NCBI GenBank assembly: GCA_010645155.1
Contig: CM021321.1
Coordinates: 1,109,986 to 1,173,985 of the forward strand
DNA from: Tigriopus japonicus
Lineage: Eukaryota > Arthropoda > Copepoda > Harpacticoida > Harpacticidae
DNA: 64,000 nt
Reading direction: 5' to 3'
A model generated the notes under the pieces. It ran no database searches. It saw only the letters and a program-made list of their open reading frames with translations, and was not told the origin of the DNA. Positions 1 through 12,401 of the stretch are shown here, piece after piece. The position numbers and the translations under genes are program-made. Positions within the stretch are counted from its first letter, which is position 1. Each line of letters opens with the position of its first letter.

Positions 1-1989
1 GAATTCTAGACAATGGCCTACCTTTTGCCACTATTTCTGGAATACCAATGGACAAACAAACTTCGTCAAAAAGTGAAATTAGCTTATTTATAGCTTTATC
101 TATTGATGGTTCCTGCTTTAGAATGGAATATATGTATTCACGAAACTTCGAACCCATGAACAAAATCAAATTTAATTAAAAATGTGCATGAGTGTACATT
201 TTGTAGTCAGTGATTTCGATTTTGGTAAAGAGCTCGCTCAATCCATTACCAAAAAAATGACTATGATGCATGCGACTGGTTCCAATTTCAAAGAAAGACA
301 AAAGATTTTTTCATTCAAATTTCAATGTATTCTTTGGATATCTTCTGTCCAATTGTTTAATGCTGCTTCCTACCTATCCTTGAAATAAACACTATGGAAA
401 TCTTGAGGATGAGAAGAAGAAGAGAAAACTGTTTAATGTTAATCATCCATCTTGAACATGGTCTATCTTCACTTGGTTGAAATGACAAAAAATCTGGTTG
501 TCTAATATCACCGTCGAATTCACGCTCAAGATTTTCGGCCTGGAAACGTTGCAGATTCTAACTTGGCCAAATTCTTGTTGATAGAGGATCTCTTGAGATG
601 TCAGATTGGATTTAAAGCTTGAATACTTCCTTTTGAAGTGCTCCCCCTAAAATTAAATTCAAACTGATGTGACATCAGTGGTTTCAGAACCAAATGTGGG
701 CAAGGTGGAGCAAATTGGCCGTCAGTTCTTAGGTTTACCTTCTTTCTTGCTTTATCATTCCACATGTATTTTGGCCTTTGAAGTTACTCCTAAATTCAGT
801 GTTTGAAGGATCGAGTTCTTAACTTTTTTTGAAAGCAACGGAACCTCAAGAGTGAGAATTTTGACACTTTGAGCTTTGACTGTTGGGTTGATTGAGAATG
901 TGGTGTGTCTGATATTTTACAAAATATTTTAAATTAGGTAGATATAAAGGTTTTATGAGTTTTTCCCCTAGCTTTATTTAATCTTTTTCGAAAAAAAATT
1001 CTCTGGCGCCTTGTTCTAACCCAGCCCTAGTTTTGAGTCATTCTTTGCCTCTTTTTTATGAGCTGATTTCTATTTTACTCTTTCATCCTTGAGCGGTCAA
1101 TTTTTGATTTGAGTTCAACGAACCATGTGCAAACCATCTTAATGAATGGTCCCAAACAAGACTACTTGACACCTAAATAAAAACAGCCATTTCATAATCA
1201 GTTTGATTACAAAGAATGGAGCACCTTCTGTTGAAAAGAAATCGTGTTTTTGTTTATTTCTAGTTTTTGGTAGGGCATCTTTTATTGCTCGATGCATCAG
1301 AATACTTGTTTAGTACTTCCAGAAGATTTTTCGCAACTTGGCTTCAGGTGCAACTGCAGAAATGATCCAAACTCATATTGCCATAGAAGTTCTAACACCA
1401 CCTTGGTGCCAAAATCAATGTCGAGCTGGGAGTTTGCCAAATTTGAAAGATAGCGACACTTCTTATGGGGTAATTGTCTCATCATCTGATTTATTTTGCA
1501 TCACAACACACCTTTCAGGCCTGCTTCCTTAACCGTGAAATGCTTTGGCGTTAATTTCCGAATCAGTTTTTTCACATGGAATTCTATTTGGCTGAACACT
1601 CAAGTCGGGGAAAATTATTTTCGACATGTTTTGACAATTCTGTTAGAGCTCGATGTTGCCGTCAATCTTATGCCCAGAGCCGTCAGACAGTTATAAATTA
1701 CATTTAAAATGTAATTACCAAAATTTTCAATTTTTGTCCAAAATACCAAGGAAATATTCACAAAAATATGAGAAAATTACTTGTTACGTCGTTGAAAATT
1801 TTCCGGTACAAGGTTAGTTTGTCATTCAAAATCAAAGTTAGGAAACAAGCCGAAATTATATACTACAGTTTCAACAATCCGAATTCGTTACATTATTTCT
1901 CAAAATAACAATAAATACTACAATTTTTGGCAATACTTTTACCAAAATTTGGCGGCCTCGCCAAGTTTCTGTCTTCTGCAAAAACTTAC
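1..1989. other. Gene-poor stretch, probable 3' intron or flank of the minus-strand gene
   Basis: I see no confident gene here. The minus-strand gene whose exons lie at 3402-1990 should continue into this stretch, because its third exon ends in phase 0 at a GTAAGT donor. One weak candidate for the next exon is the minus-strand open frame ending at 1297, which opens after an AAATCAG sequence near 1486 and stops after residues KQVF. Its pyrimidine tract is poor, so I do not join it. The rest is AT-rich and contains no repeat that I recognise. Confidence 0.5.
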
Positions 1990-3402
1990 TAAAAATCGCT
2001 TTGTGAAGGACCAACCCTGGTCATTTTTAAATTTGACTAAATCAGACAATTGTTGATCACCTGGAATGAGCGCTTTTCCGCTCCTTGGATTGTAGATCCA
2101 AGCATTCCAATCATTTTCTGACAGCAATACGTCACCTGAAATCCGTTAAATCATGCTAGAACCTAAACCATTCTATCTAATTATTCAAAGAGCACGCACG
2201 CTCAATCTTAATTGTGGGCTAGCAAAATATGTATTTATATGCATGCTGTACGTCAGATTTCCTTTTTGTTCTGTTCTGCACAACGATATAGGTATCATGT
2301 TTTGAAATGCCAAACAATCATGGTCCCGAGAAACTGACAAGATAAACACCATGTATCTTCTCATTGAATCTTTTTAAGGCTCAAATTTCTCTAACGGTGA
2401 TCTCAACGCGTCGTGCTCATTGGGTAAAGCGCCCCTTTGAAATGATCATCATTAAAGTTGTAGAATGCCTAGAAGGCAACCTATTTTCAATGGGTTCGGT
2501 AGCCCGAACGGAAACATGTGTCCCTCTACTCGTGTATCTACACTTTACTGCTCACACTACACACCACACGTCTTGAGCATTACGCTCCAAGATAAACACT
2601 GAACGTGAATCGTAGTCAATTTGCCAAATGGTTTGGCCTAAGTTAACCCTGCTGGGAAAACGCTCTTAACTCAATCAGCAATCTTGGAAGCAAATGCTTA
2701 CACGGACATTGAGAAGCTGATCGTGTTCTAATTCTCCTCACGAAACAAAGGTCCCCTTGGCATGATTTCGCCCTTGGTTCATTTCAAACCCTGGCTTCCT
2801 TTAGGTGCCTTACAAGCATTCACGTCAAGAGCGAAAAAGTAAACCAATTTATGACCCAAAATTAGACGTCATCTGCGAATTCAGAAACCTTTGTGGAAAA
2901 AAGCTTGCTTAACTTCAAGACGTAAGAAACACGTTGTGACAGCATGGACATCTTGGCATTAATTAATACCCGTCAATTCCAAGAAAAAGTGCACTGCGCA
3001 ACCGAAAAATGTTGGACATGCAAATTTGTGATGGGAAATGAAAATTAGTTAAAAATGAGTGGAAGGACCTACTTTCAATGATGTGTTGGATAGCCTGATT
3101 CTGAGCACGATGTTTGTGGCGATGATGATGACGTTTCTGAGGGGAGGACGAACCCGATCGAGATTTAGGCGAACCCGAAGACATCATTACAATTGGGTGC
3201 AAGATATCGCCTTCAGGATGATGTGGAATTGCCTGAGAGAAGTTCTCTTGCCATGAATCGATGGGTAGACTGGAACAAGAAGAGATTATCACTATTGACA
3301 CTCGAAACATGGCTCTAAAATCACTGAAAAATCTCGGTCGACCATTTTGGCGCACCTTGATTCACTCAATTCGTCAATCTGCTCCAAGACACGGACGGAC
3401 AT
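1990..3402 (-). CDS. Unrecognised spliced gene, 5' part (three exons)
   Basis: Three minus-strand exons fit together: 3402-3356 (starts at ATG, donor GTGCGC), 3269-3073 (acceptor TTGTTCCAG, donor GTAGGT) and 2135-1990 (acceptor GGATTTCAG, donor GTAAGT). The split codons agree at both junctions, each giving Ser, and 390 coding bases (130 codons) are read without a stop. The protein starts MSVRVLEQIDELSES. A Ser/Arg/His-rich low-complexity stretch follows, with an HHHRHKHR run, and then a better-ordered segment containing the motifs ENDWNAWIYNPRSGK and NDQGWSFTKRF. I do not recognise the family and infer no function. An in-frame ATG at 3468 would add 22 residues; I chose 3402 because the downstream sequence looks more protein-like. 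The 3' exons were not found and may lie below 1990 or outside the window. Codon phases and splice sites are the only support. Confidence 0.55.
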
Positions 3403-3468
3403 GATTTGACGAGTAATTCTTATTTTCACGCACCAAAGAGGACTTGCGTTCTCGGCGGGTCCTTTCAT

Positions 3469-6400
3469 GCAACTAACCACTGCTAATGACCTCTAAGATC
3501 GGAGTTTTTTACATTCAATCACAAACGGAAGGCAGGAATTAGACCTTACGGTGCGAGCACGATGCAGATTACGCCAAACGTCATGAACGTTAGTTACCAC
3601 GTGGAACGCCATATGAGCCTTGAATGCGCAAGTATTTTGTACCCTCTGTGGTGCAAGTTCCGAGTGAGTAGGATATGGATTTTGGGATACCAAACAGTTT
3701 CTTGGAATTTGCTTCCGTGACCAGAAAGCCACCAATGAAATGGCCTTGTTGGTAACTTGACCCCGTGATCGTTGAATGATTTCTTGGAGGAGAGTAATTT
3801 GGTTGGCTATTGACCCTGGACTTTTGATTATTACTTTGTTGGTTTCAAGCGGAACAAGGTTCAATGTTGAGTGATCGTTCATTGTCTGAATTCCAAGAAA
3901 GTTATGGAACCGTTTTGTAACTGGCATATCATGATCTGTCAAAATTTTGTTATCTCAAATTAAAATTACTTTTTTGTGACCACATTGTTGAAAAACCAAC
4001 CACCTAGCTTCAATAATTAAATAATTAGTTAGTTAGTTCAATGAGAGGGCTGCCTCAATCAAGTCTGATGGAAAAGTAGCGTTTGACTTCAAGTAACTAC
4101 CAGATCTCCAAGTTTGCCTGATTTAAGAAATAATCGGAAACCTAATGTTCTTAGATAAACGACACCACCTTGCTTTAACATCCTAAACTCTATCTATCAT
4201 TTATTGGCAATCAAAGCTTTTCAGAATCATCAAAAATCATTTTCCACGTTTTTTTTGTAATGCCAAGATGCGACAAGCCTTTTTTGTTCTCACTTTATAA
4301 TTACAAGTGACGAAAGAGAAATTGACCGCAAAATGGCCTCTTCTTTCAATGAGAGAGAGATGATCATACTTTTCCATTGTTTACCATACACAAAAACGGC
4401 TCTGAGAATGCACTAAACGGTTGGCTATCAAGGCGATAAAGCTCGCTTGAAAAAAAGTAAAGGGCATGCATGCAGTAAAGCACCAGGGTCCAGTACAAAA
4501 GTTTAATATTATGCAATTACGAGCCACTCACAATGAAATGAGCCATAACATCTTAGAAGTCATTTAAAGGAGAAACACAAAAGAAGTGAAACGGAATCGA
4601 TCGATTCCCGACCGACGACCATCACGCTTCTTTTTTCGTGTTGTGCAATGCGCGATCTCATTATCCAATCAATTAGAAGGATTTGCATACACATAATCAT
4701 CACTCACCTCTAAGAATGATGGATCAAGTTAGTCAATGTCTGCAACACAAGCAATTGATGCGGAAAAGTCACTTTTGTGAATCGAGTCCACAAGCACATC
4801 CGTGTTGTCGCACCACCAAAAACCAACTGAAGGTCTGTCTTCTCCTTGATCAAACCCCAAAAATTCGAAATCGATCAACGACGGACGAACTAACGAACGA
4901 ACGAAGAGAGACGGAAGAAGGGCTGTGGCGAAAGAGGACTTTACCCGCGATAACAATTCCCTCCAAGGTCCTGAATTGGAGAGAGGCTCGTTCTTTCTTG
5001 ACTCGCACCTTCAAGTTTCGTTCTCACTTGAGGAGTCGTGCAAACTAAACGGCTCCGCTGTTTGCGCCATATGGATAATACCGAATCTACAGTTCCATTT
5101 CCCACCAGGACGGGTATCTTCCTTTAGCGTGAACGAAATACTGACCTAAAGACTGCTTGAAATTGACCACTTTTCCTTAGTGTGATTTTGTCCTATGGAA
5201 GGTTGATTTGCTACAGGTTCAAAAGAATCCCTTACCTGACGAAAACTGCACCGATGGTCGCAAATAGGGATCTAATGCGGTGGTCGCATTGAATTTTATG
5301 CGACTTTGTGTCCACTGAGACAACGAGGAAGTTAAAAACCTCGCCCGCGGAGGCTGATCCGTCCGTCCACCTTTGGTTGGTGCGTTTTTTGGACGTTTAT
5401 TTTAAAGAAAATGAAAGTAACCAACTGGCCAAGCAACTTGTCGATGAGCATATGAGTAAAGAAAATAGGGACAGACCCTCGAAGGTATTGGCTCGGCCCC
5501 AAAATTGAGAGCTTAATGGCCCGGTCTCTGACTTGATAGGAATTTCGATGCCATATGTGCTCAAATTCAAAGCAAAGATCCACATCAGGAGTCAAAGTGC
5601 CATCCATAGCAATCTCTGGGATACATTCAATGAGGACTGAAGAGGGGAAAGTAGTCGAAGTGGATAGGTAGACCTCAATCATATGATTCGAGATCCTTGA
5701 AAAAGCCTTTTTTACCGCTCGAACAAATTGAATGTCACGCATTGCGTTGATTGGTGTCATAATCAATGGAAAAAACCCTTTGTATCGTCGTCTCAAGAAT
5801 TCTCACCCCATCCAAAAAGGATATGATATGCGTGAAAGAACGTGTAGATGAGTGAATACTTTGTCGTTAATTGCTCCGTGTCCCGGTATTTGATCTTCAT
5901 TGCATGGTTTGATGATGATGAAGAAGAAGTAACCCGGACGAGTCTGTTTAATTTTCTCTGTGAAATTAGAATGGCATATGGTTTTTAATGATCGGCGGTG
6001 CTTACTACGTACATTGTGTGCTATGAGAGTAAGTGGTGGGTGCGAACCAATCGCTAGTTGTTCGGTTGGTTCTGTCTTGATACAAGAGACCATTTAGTGT
6101 AGCGTATGTATGTGTGTGCGTGAGTGCATTGGAATACTAGAGTTGAAGTGTATGAAGACCGCGATCTTCAGATAAGCAAATGTGACCAAAGAGGATTTCA
6201 ATTTCTCCCACAGATGAAGCTATCGTTAAAGCTGAACTGGGAACTGGGAAGGAAGGCAAAAAGAGGCTCATTTCCACAACAGACCCCTAGTGGGACTGTT
6301 CCTGAAAACAGTTTACGCACTCTCGATTAACCAAAGATTCACTACAAATGAAAACAGTTCAATGAAGTTGCAATACAAAAGCACCCCGGTTGACAACTTT

Positions 6401-8267
6401 CGGAAAGGTCTTGAACAAAAAAAAATCATATCGGACTTGGAATGATGGGTTGCAAAGGATGCATTTCCCAATCCAGCTCTAATTTCGAAGATAAAGAAAC
6501 AGAGGGTTGCTCATCTCAAAGTGCATTGATCAATTTCCCCATGACAAACAATCCTTGATTGAGAGTTCTCGAACTTCTATGGTCATCTTGACGATCTTAG
6601 AGATGTCTTGAAGCCATATCTCCTTTTGGGTACCCTCAATTGCATCATGGATAGATGTAGTACTCTTAGAATGCAACCAACGGGAACCATCGGCCAACTG
6701 ATCGATTAATTTTCGTTATAAACCTTTGAGTCATGACTGGATAGCGTCGAAAGCCAAAGCGCTATAAAATGGTTGGTGTAATGTGCTAGCCACAAATACC
6801 TCAAGTGGGGAATTAACCGAAGATCATAGTGAGATTGGAATCCACCGAGAAGTGAAAGAATGGAAGAAATGATGCAAATCCCACCATCATTTGCAGTGAG
6901 AAAGTTAGAGAATGCGCAAAAAAACAAAGCCATACGGTTCACTATCGGAAAATTTTGCGTCAATACTGCATGCATGTCCCGCCAAGTTTCTATTGATTCA
7001 TTGATTGTCGTTATCTTAAGTGGCTACTTGCACGTAAGAGACCCATGACGAAATACACACCCCACCCCTACGAAGCCTAGGATAAGCAGATAAAACGTGG
7101 GGTGATTAAGTTCATAGAACACTTGTGTTAACCTTTGTATTCGTTTAAACTGTGGTATGTTTCGAACACAGTGATCTCTTTATTGAGATCATCCAGACTG
7201 GATGTGATGGGTTTGTCATTGAATGATGCGGCGATTTTGACAATTCTAAAGACTTTCGTCAACCCAAATGAGACGCTATTTTTTCCCCATATATTTTTCA
7301 AAACCTGGCTACCATAAATCACGATTGAGTCTTGGAAGGAAGGAAGGGAGGGAGGGGGAGAGAAAGTGAAAAAGTTAATCCCTCAACCAAGAAATCAGCT
7401 CCATATTGGGAAACGATGGAACGCGAAATCGTTTAGGCAAGGACACTTCCAAACTACGCGTCAAAGCTAGATATAAAAATGCTCGAAATAACTACATGAA
7501 ATAGTCTTTAACTATAAAGATGTCTTTAAATATGAATACAATGAAAGCCGGATAAAAAGAATACCTCTCAATGTTAGAACATTTTGTTGCTGAACAAAAT
7601 ACACATTTAGTCCAATAGCTCTCGATATGTGCTACTGATAATAATAGTCATTCTGGATTAAAAGTGAAGCACGCAAACATTCTTCGTTTTTCTTGATCTT
7701 GAAGCAAAAAAGGCAAATATCATTTTGATGAACGCAAGAATCCTTATCAAAATTCTTGAATTCATTAAAATTTCCGGGATTTGATGGCTACACATGACAA
7801 AAAAGAAAGAAAGATTGTTGTGCGTTTCCTGGCCAATCAATGTCAGACAAAGACTGCAAAAACCACAAAAAACTGGATTGTTATTTTTGCTCTCACCAAT
7901 CAACACTTTCCTTCTTTACCTCAGTATAAGAAAACGTAAAAAAAGAAAGGCCTCTTGCGCGTCACTCTCAATCTGGAATTACACATATTAATCTTGAATA
8001 TGGCTGTGACTGTTCTTTTGCCATTAAAAAAAAACCACTAGACTCTCAACAAAAAACCTCTCTAGATGTAAAAATAACTTTATATTTAAGAATGATGTTG
8101 CGGCTGGCGGACATCACTCTTTTATCCACCTTGGAAGGTATTTTTGGTTAAATAGGTGACCCTGGGTCTAGAAAAACTAGGATGTATTTCTTAATAACCG
8201 GTCTAAAAGCATTCTCTATTCTGCATTATCCATTGTAGAGTGAGTGCAGATAACAAACTCTAATGAT
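3469..8267. other. Intergenic stretch with several ambiguous open frames
   Basis: No gene can be supported here. A 149-codon open frame (minus, 3942-3493) and a 154-codon open frame (minus, 5796-5332) are longer than most neighbours but lack recognisable domains. The second overlaps a plus-strand frame at 5308-5508 whose residues around FLDVYFKENESNQLAKQL look helix-like and equally plausible, so the strand cannot be decided. Around 7331-7361 there is a GGAA/GGGA-rich run. The part nearest 8268 probably includes the 3' untranslated region of the cytochrome b5 reductase gene; on the minus strand an AATATAAAG sequence near 8090 could serve as a variant polyadenylation signal. Confidence 0.4.
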
Positions 8268-9475
8268 TTAGTAGGCGAAACGATTAGCTTCGGCGTAACC
8301 GGCTTTCTCCAGATTGGGAATGCAGGCGAAATTAATCATGGGCGGGGGTCCGCACATCACGGCTAGAGTGTCTTCATTGGCCGGGAACAAATGCTCGCGG
8401 ACCATGTCTTCGCTAATGAAGCCCGAGCTATATTTCCACCCTAGAATCGAGACAAAACCTCGTTATTTACGGGCATCGGATCAGATATGTTATATGATCT
8501 TAAGGCATAGTCACCTTCGACGGGTCGATCGACCGTGTACCACAACTTGAATTGATCGGGATGCTCCGCTTGGAGTTTCTCGAGCTCGTCACGCACTAGA
8601 ATATCTTCCTCGGTTTGATTGGCGAAAAGCAATCGCAATTGAGTGGGATCATTGGGTTGGCCGAGGATTTCCGTGATCAGTTGCAACATGGGTGTGATGC
8701 CGGTTCCACCTACGATTCAAATCAATCCTTCGGTTATTTTTGTTTCATTCAAATTGCGAAGATTTAAAAATAATAATACTTGCCGGCAATCATGGACACC
8801 TTGGCGTACTTTCGCGTCGAAGGGGCGGCGTTCTTGTCGGCCTTGATGTCAAAAGTCCCGTTTCCACGGTAAATGAGCAAGCCACTCGGGCCTCGCACAT
8901 CAATCGAGCTGCCAATGGCCATATTTTCCAAGTACTGGGACATCTTTCCCCCATCGGGGAACTTGGGATGCACGTTTTTAAAATACACCTATCAACAACA
9001 TAAGCGTCGATCAATCTCTCCGAATTCAGTTTGTACCGTAATCCAATGTTACCTTGACCACCAGATCCATGAACCCGTGATCATGATCGCTGGAAGTGGG
9101 CGTGTAGGGGCGGACCACCAATTTTCCGTCGACCCGAGCCGATAAAAAGATATGTTGACCCACGGGCAAACCTAGAATATGATTTTCCGACGGCAAAGCG
9201 AACCGAAATCGACGGGTATCGTGGGACAACACTTTCTTATCGATGAGTTTGAGCGCGTATTTCTGGTTGGGATCCACCAGAGTAATGGGATGGCGGTTCT
9301 TGGACCAGTACCAGCCGGCAAAGGCCGCCAACAAGGCCACCGCACCCAAACCCAGACCCACGGGAACGAGAGGCTAGAACAGACACGCAGAGTCAGTATG
9401 AGCGATTAAGGCCGGGCTGCGACAATTTGGAGATGGCTTTGGGTGGATAATTACCTTAACTTGCACCTGACCCAT
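8268..9475 (-). CDS. NADH-cytochrome b5 reductase (CYB5R3-like), complete
   Basis: This FAD enzyme passes electrons from NADH to cytochrome b5, normally on the ER or outer mitochondrial membrane, supporting fatty-acid desaturation and sterol synthesis. There are five minus-strand exons: 9475-9455, 9373-9053, 8988-8784, 8709-8515 and 8440-8268. They total 915 bases, giving 304 residues plus stop, close to the usual 300. After MGQVQVK a hydrophobic segment (about residues 10-31) is the likely membrane anchor. The FAD-binding motif RPYTPTSS lies at 95-102, the NADH-binding GGTGITP at about 183-189 and CGPPPM at 277-282; the protein ends NRFAY. The sequence tracks vertebrate CYB5R3 almost throughout. 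Introns are 64-81 bases. The third uses a GC donor (8783-8782, GCAAGT); the nearby GT would break the frame. Gly2 could be myristoylated as in CYB5R3, though no Ser is present at position 6. The paralog subtype (1, 2 or 3) is not settled. Confidence 0.96.
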
Positions 9476-10788
9476 GATGACAATAAATTGAGACACTAGC
9501 TTTAGCCCAACAACAACAAAAAGAAGATATGACTTAAACGTGAGAGTTAGGTTGCTTTTGACTCTTTATAGAGGGCGCTGTGATTATGACATGACAAGCA
9601 ATCCAGGATGAAGATTTAGCTCGATCAAGTTCGTCTAAAACTTTTCGCCCGCCAAGTCAATAGCTTAATCAAGAAGATTATATCTCGTCACTTTTATCAC
9701 TCGTAAGTAGACACGAGAACGCGCATAATTATAAGTATAAGACAGTTTGGGAGTATTAAGAACAAGCAGCGATCCCTGGCGACGGGAATTCGGCACTTCC
9801 ACATATGTTTTCCATGTCGCCCGAGTGAGACGAAATTTGTTAGATGAAGTGAAATTTAAAAATAAAAAATGAGTATGACATTGCATTGGCTCCCGATCTT
9901 ACGCGTAACTCACCCGAATCGCGTCCATCGTCATCTTCCACGGCAACTTCACACGCAACTACCCGAGGACCACAATCAATTAAATAGCATCAGCGAGCAA
10001 CTAGGAGATAAAAGGACTGCCCATGTTGCATACGCATGAGATTTGCAGCGCTACCATAGCGGACTTTGACTTCATCCAAGATGAGGAGGGATCCGAGCGA
10101 TGTTGAATCTGGGTTGGCTCGTGAATCTCAAGTTTCTGGGATCTAAAAAATAACTGACAATCTCAAAGTCCGATGGGGATTCAAGTATCAAAAAATGACA
10201 CCGAGATTCGCGTTTTTTTAAACAGTTTGAGCTGACTTCAATTTCGATCTTTTTCCGTTAATTTTGAAATAGGACGGTTTAAAATAAAACAAATGAACTG
10301 AAAAACATGGACTGATTGAATTTCCTCCACTTCAATCTTGGCTCAAAATCATGTTAATCAGGGTTTGGAGCCGCAGTGTTGTTCAAAAGTCTTAGTTTTT
10401 TTCTCGGACAATTCATAGTTTCTGATAGTCACACTGAAAAGAAGAAATTCAGCTCTCCCAAACACGATAACAAAAGTGACGGATGTTGTTCTAAAATAAA
10501 TAGACCGAATAAAAATCGTGCTATTTGACATGACTATGAAAAATCATTACATTATTTCACTCATGACTCCTTGTTAGTATATTTCATTCATGATCAAGTC
10601 ACTTCTTCTTTTTCTCAACCCCGTCAATTGACAAATCATAACCTACAGATCTCTCTAGTTAATTGATTTCGCCACCCTGAAACGCACTATTCTCCAATCA
10701 TAATAAAGCGATTGCAATCTTCGTGTCAGATCGATTCTCCCTTAACCCTTTTCACGCCCACGGACAGACCCGCCCCATCCTCATCATC
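9476..10788. promoter_or_regulatory. Divergent intergenic region between the reductase and NELF-E genes
   Basis: About 1.3 kb separates the start codons of two divergently transcribed genes, so it must hold both promoters and 5' untranslated regions. I found no convincing TATA box at a fixed distance, and the sequence is otherwise AT-rich. A minus-strand open frame at 9886-9665 has no recognisable features. No repeat was noticed. Confidence 0.45.
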
Positions 10789-12401
10789 ATGGTGGTAGCG
10801 CTGACTTTCCCGGCCAAATTGACGGACGAAGAGCTGATGCTGAAGGCCAAATACGAAAAGCTGAAGCGGATCAAGAAGAAAGTGGCCATGAGTTTGCACC
10901 CCAACAATCATCTCCATCATCACGACGATCACAAACTCAAAGGAGGCGGGGACCACAAGGCACCCGCCGCCTCGTTGCACCACGGGGGTGGTTCTGGGGT
11001 GGGCGGAAGCGGGTCCACGGCCAGTGGGGGGCCGGGCTTGGCACTGGGGGGCGGGGGCACGCCCCATCGGATTCCCGAGGCCAAGGATGCCAAGGAAGTG
11101 GCCAAGAAGCTCATTCGAACGGGCGCTTTACAGACTATTCAGAAAACTATCGAAAAGGACAAACAAGAGAAATCCCGCGGATTTAAGCGATCCCAAGGTA
11201 AATCAGGGGGTGGGTTAAACCGTCACCGATGAAAAGTAGCCGAGTTAGAGGGATTCTCTAAGAAATTTGGCCGCAAAATGATCGAACTTCCCAAGTTATG
11301 GGATTTTTGGCCGAATGTTCCCACTTTAATGCGAAAATTTTCAAAGGAATGGTTCGTACCCGATCGGAACCTAGTTTAGTCCAAAACTTCTTATTTGAAA
11401 AGCTTCATAGTATGGCATTGACTTGATCGAAAACTATGCCAATCACTTTCAATTGATTCATCATGTATCTTCATTTAGACTCGTAGAACCCCTTTTTGTC
11501 AATTGTCAGCGGCTCTGGCCGGGCTGATGTAGATATTTTTAAGGCCGGCAATTCCCTTCAAATTTTCAACGAAAAAATCCTCGCGCCAAATTTGATTCCG
11601 TTTGTTCTTTTCGCGTGATCAGGTTTGGAGCGCAAGCTGACGGGTTTGGATGCTCGCGCCGGCTATCAGCCCTTTTCGGCCACCCACGGACCCAGCGGAG
11701 GATTTGATACCGGTGGTGAGGACATGAATCCCGAGCCCGTGGTAAGTGGATTGATTCTGTACGTTTGTCTCGCTCGTTCGTTCATGCTGTAGCACTGAAT
11801 TTTGCAGGAACCTCCGCCCAAAAAGGTCAAGAATCTATACGATACGTTTGTGAGTGCTCGTGATCGTGAAGAACGCGGTCTGCCCGATCGAGAGGGTAAC
11901 CAATCGGACAAACCCCGTCAAGGCCATACCGTGTACGTGTTTGGTTACAATATCACCGAGGACTTTCTCAAAACCGTATTTGCCAACAATGGCAAAATTG
12001 TCAACGTCTCCTTGGAAGTAGAAAAGGTAAGAAAACGCTCGTTAACTCTAAATTTGTCCCAAAAATGCTTCTTTATATTCAAATTGTCCTTTAGAATTGT
12101 GGATTTGTCACTTTTGAGAAGCCCGAATCGGCCGAGGCTGCCATTTCAGAACACAACGATACTCTCGCTCAAGGCATACAACTGAAGGTACCTTTGTTTT
12201 CTTTTAATCGGAAATTTTAAACTTTTTTTCATTGCATCCTAATCTTATTAGGTATCCATGGCTCGTCGACAACCCCAAATTGATCCTATCAATGATGCAT
12301 CATCTTCGTCGACCTGGTCCACGATTGCTGCTTCTCATAGTCAAAAAGGCAGTCACAAGGACAAACGAGATTTGGTCACTTATGACAACGATTTATTTTA
12401 A
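10789..12401 (+). CDS. Nelf-E: Negative elongation factor E (NELF-E / RDBP), complete
   Basis: NELF-E is the RNA-binding subunit of the NELF complex, which with DSIF holds RNA polymerase II in promoter-proximal pausing in the nucleus. There are five exons: 10789-11197, 11623-11741, 11808-12026, 12095-12187 and 12252-12401, totalling 990 bases (329 residues plus stop). The N-terminus (LTDEELMLKAKYEKLKRIKK) matches the leucine-rich helical region that contacts the rest of NELF. A His/Gly-rich low-complexity insert follows. The motif GFKRSQG lies at the exon 1-2 junction, as in other NELF-E proteins. The RRM spans about 216-285, with RNP2 TVYVFGY (217-223) and RNP1 NCGFVTF (250-256). The Arg-Asp dipeptide tract of vertebrate NELF-E is absent. 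The ATG at 10789 is the first in frame; the open frame reaches back to 10723 without another ATG. Introns 2-4 are 64-68 bases, intron 1 is 425. Confidence 0.95.

Noticed and set aside
1297..1485. Possible fourth exon of the unidentified minus-strand gene
   Set aside because: The acceptor has a poor pyrimidine tract and nothing in the peptide supports the join, so it was left out of the gene model.
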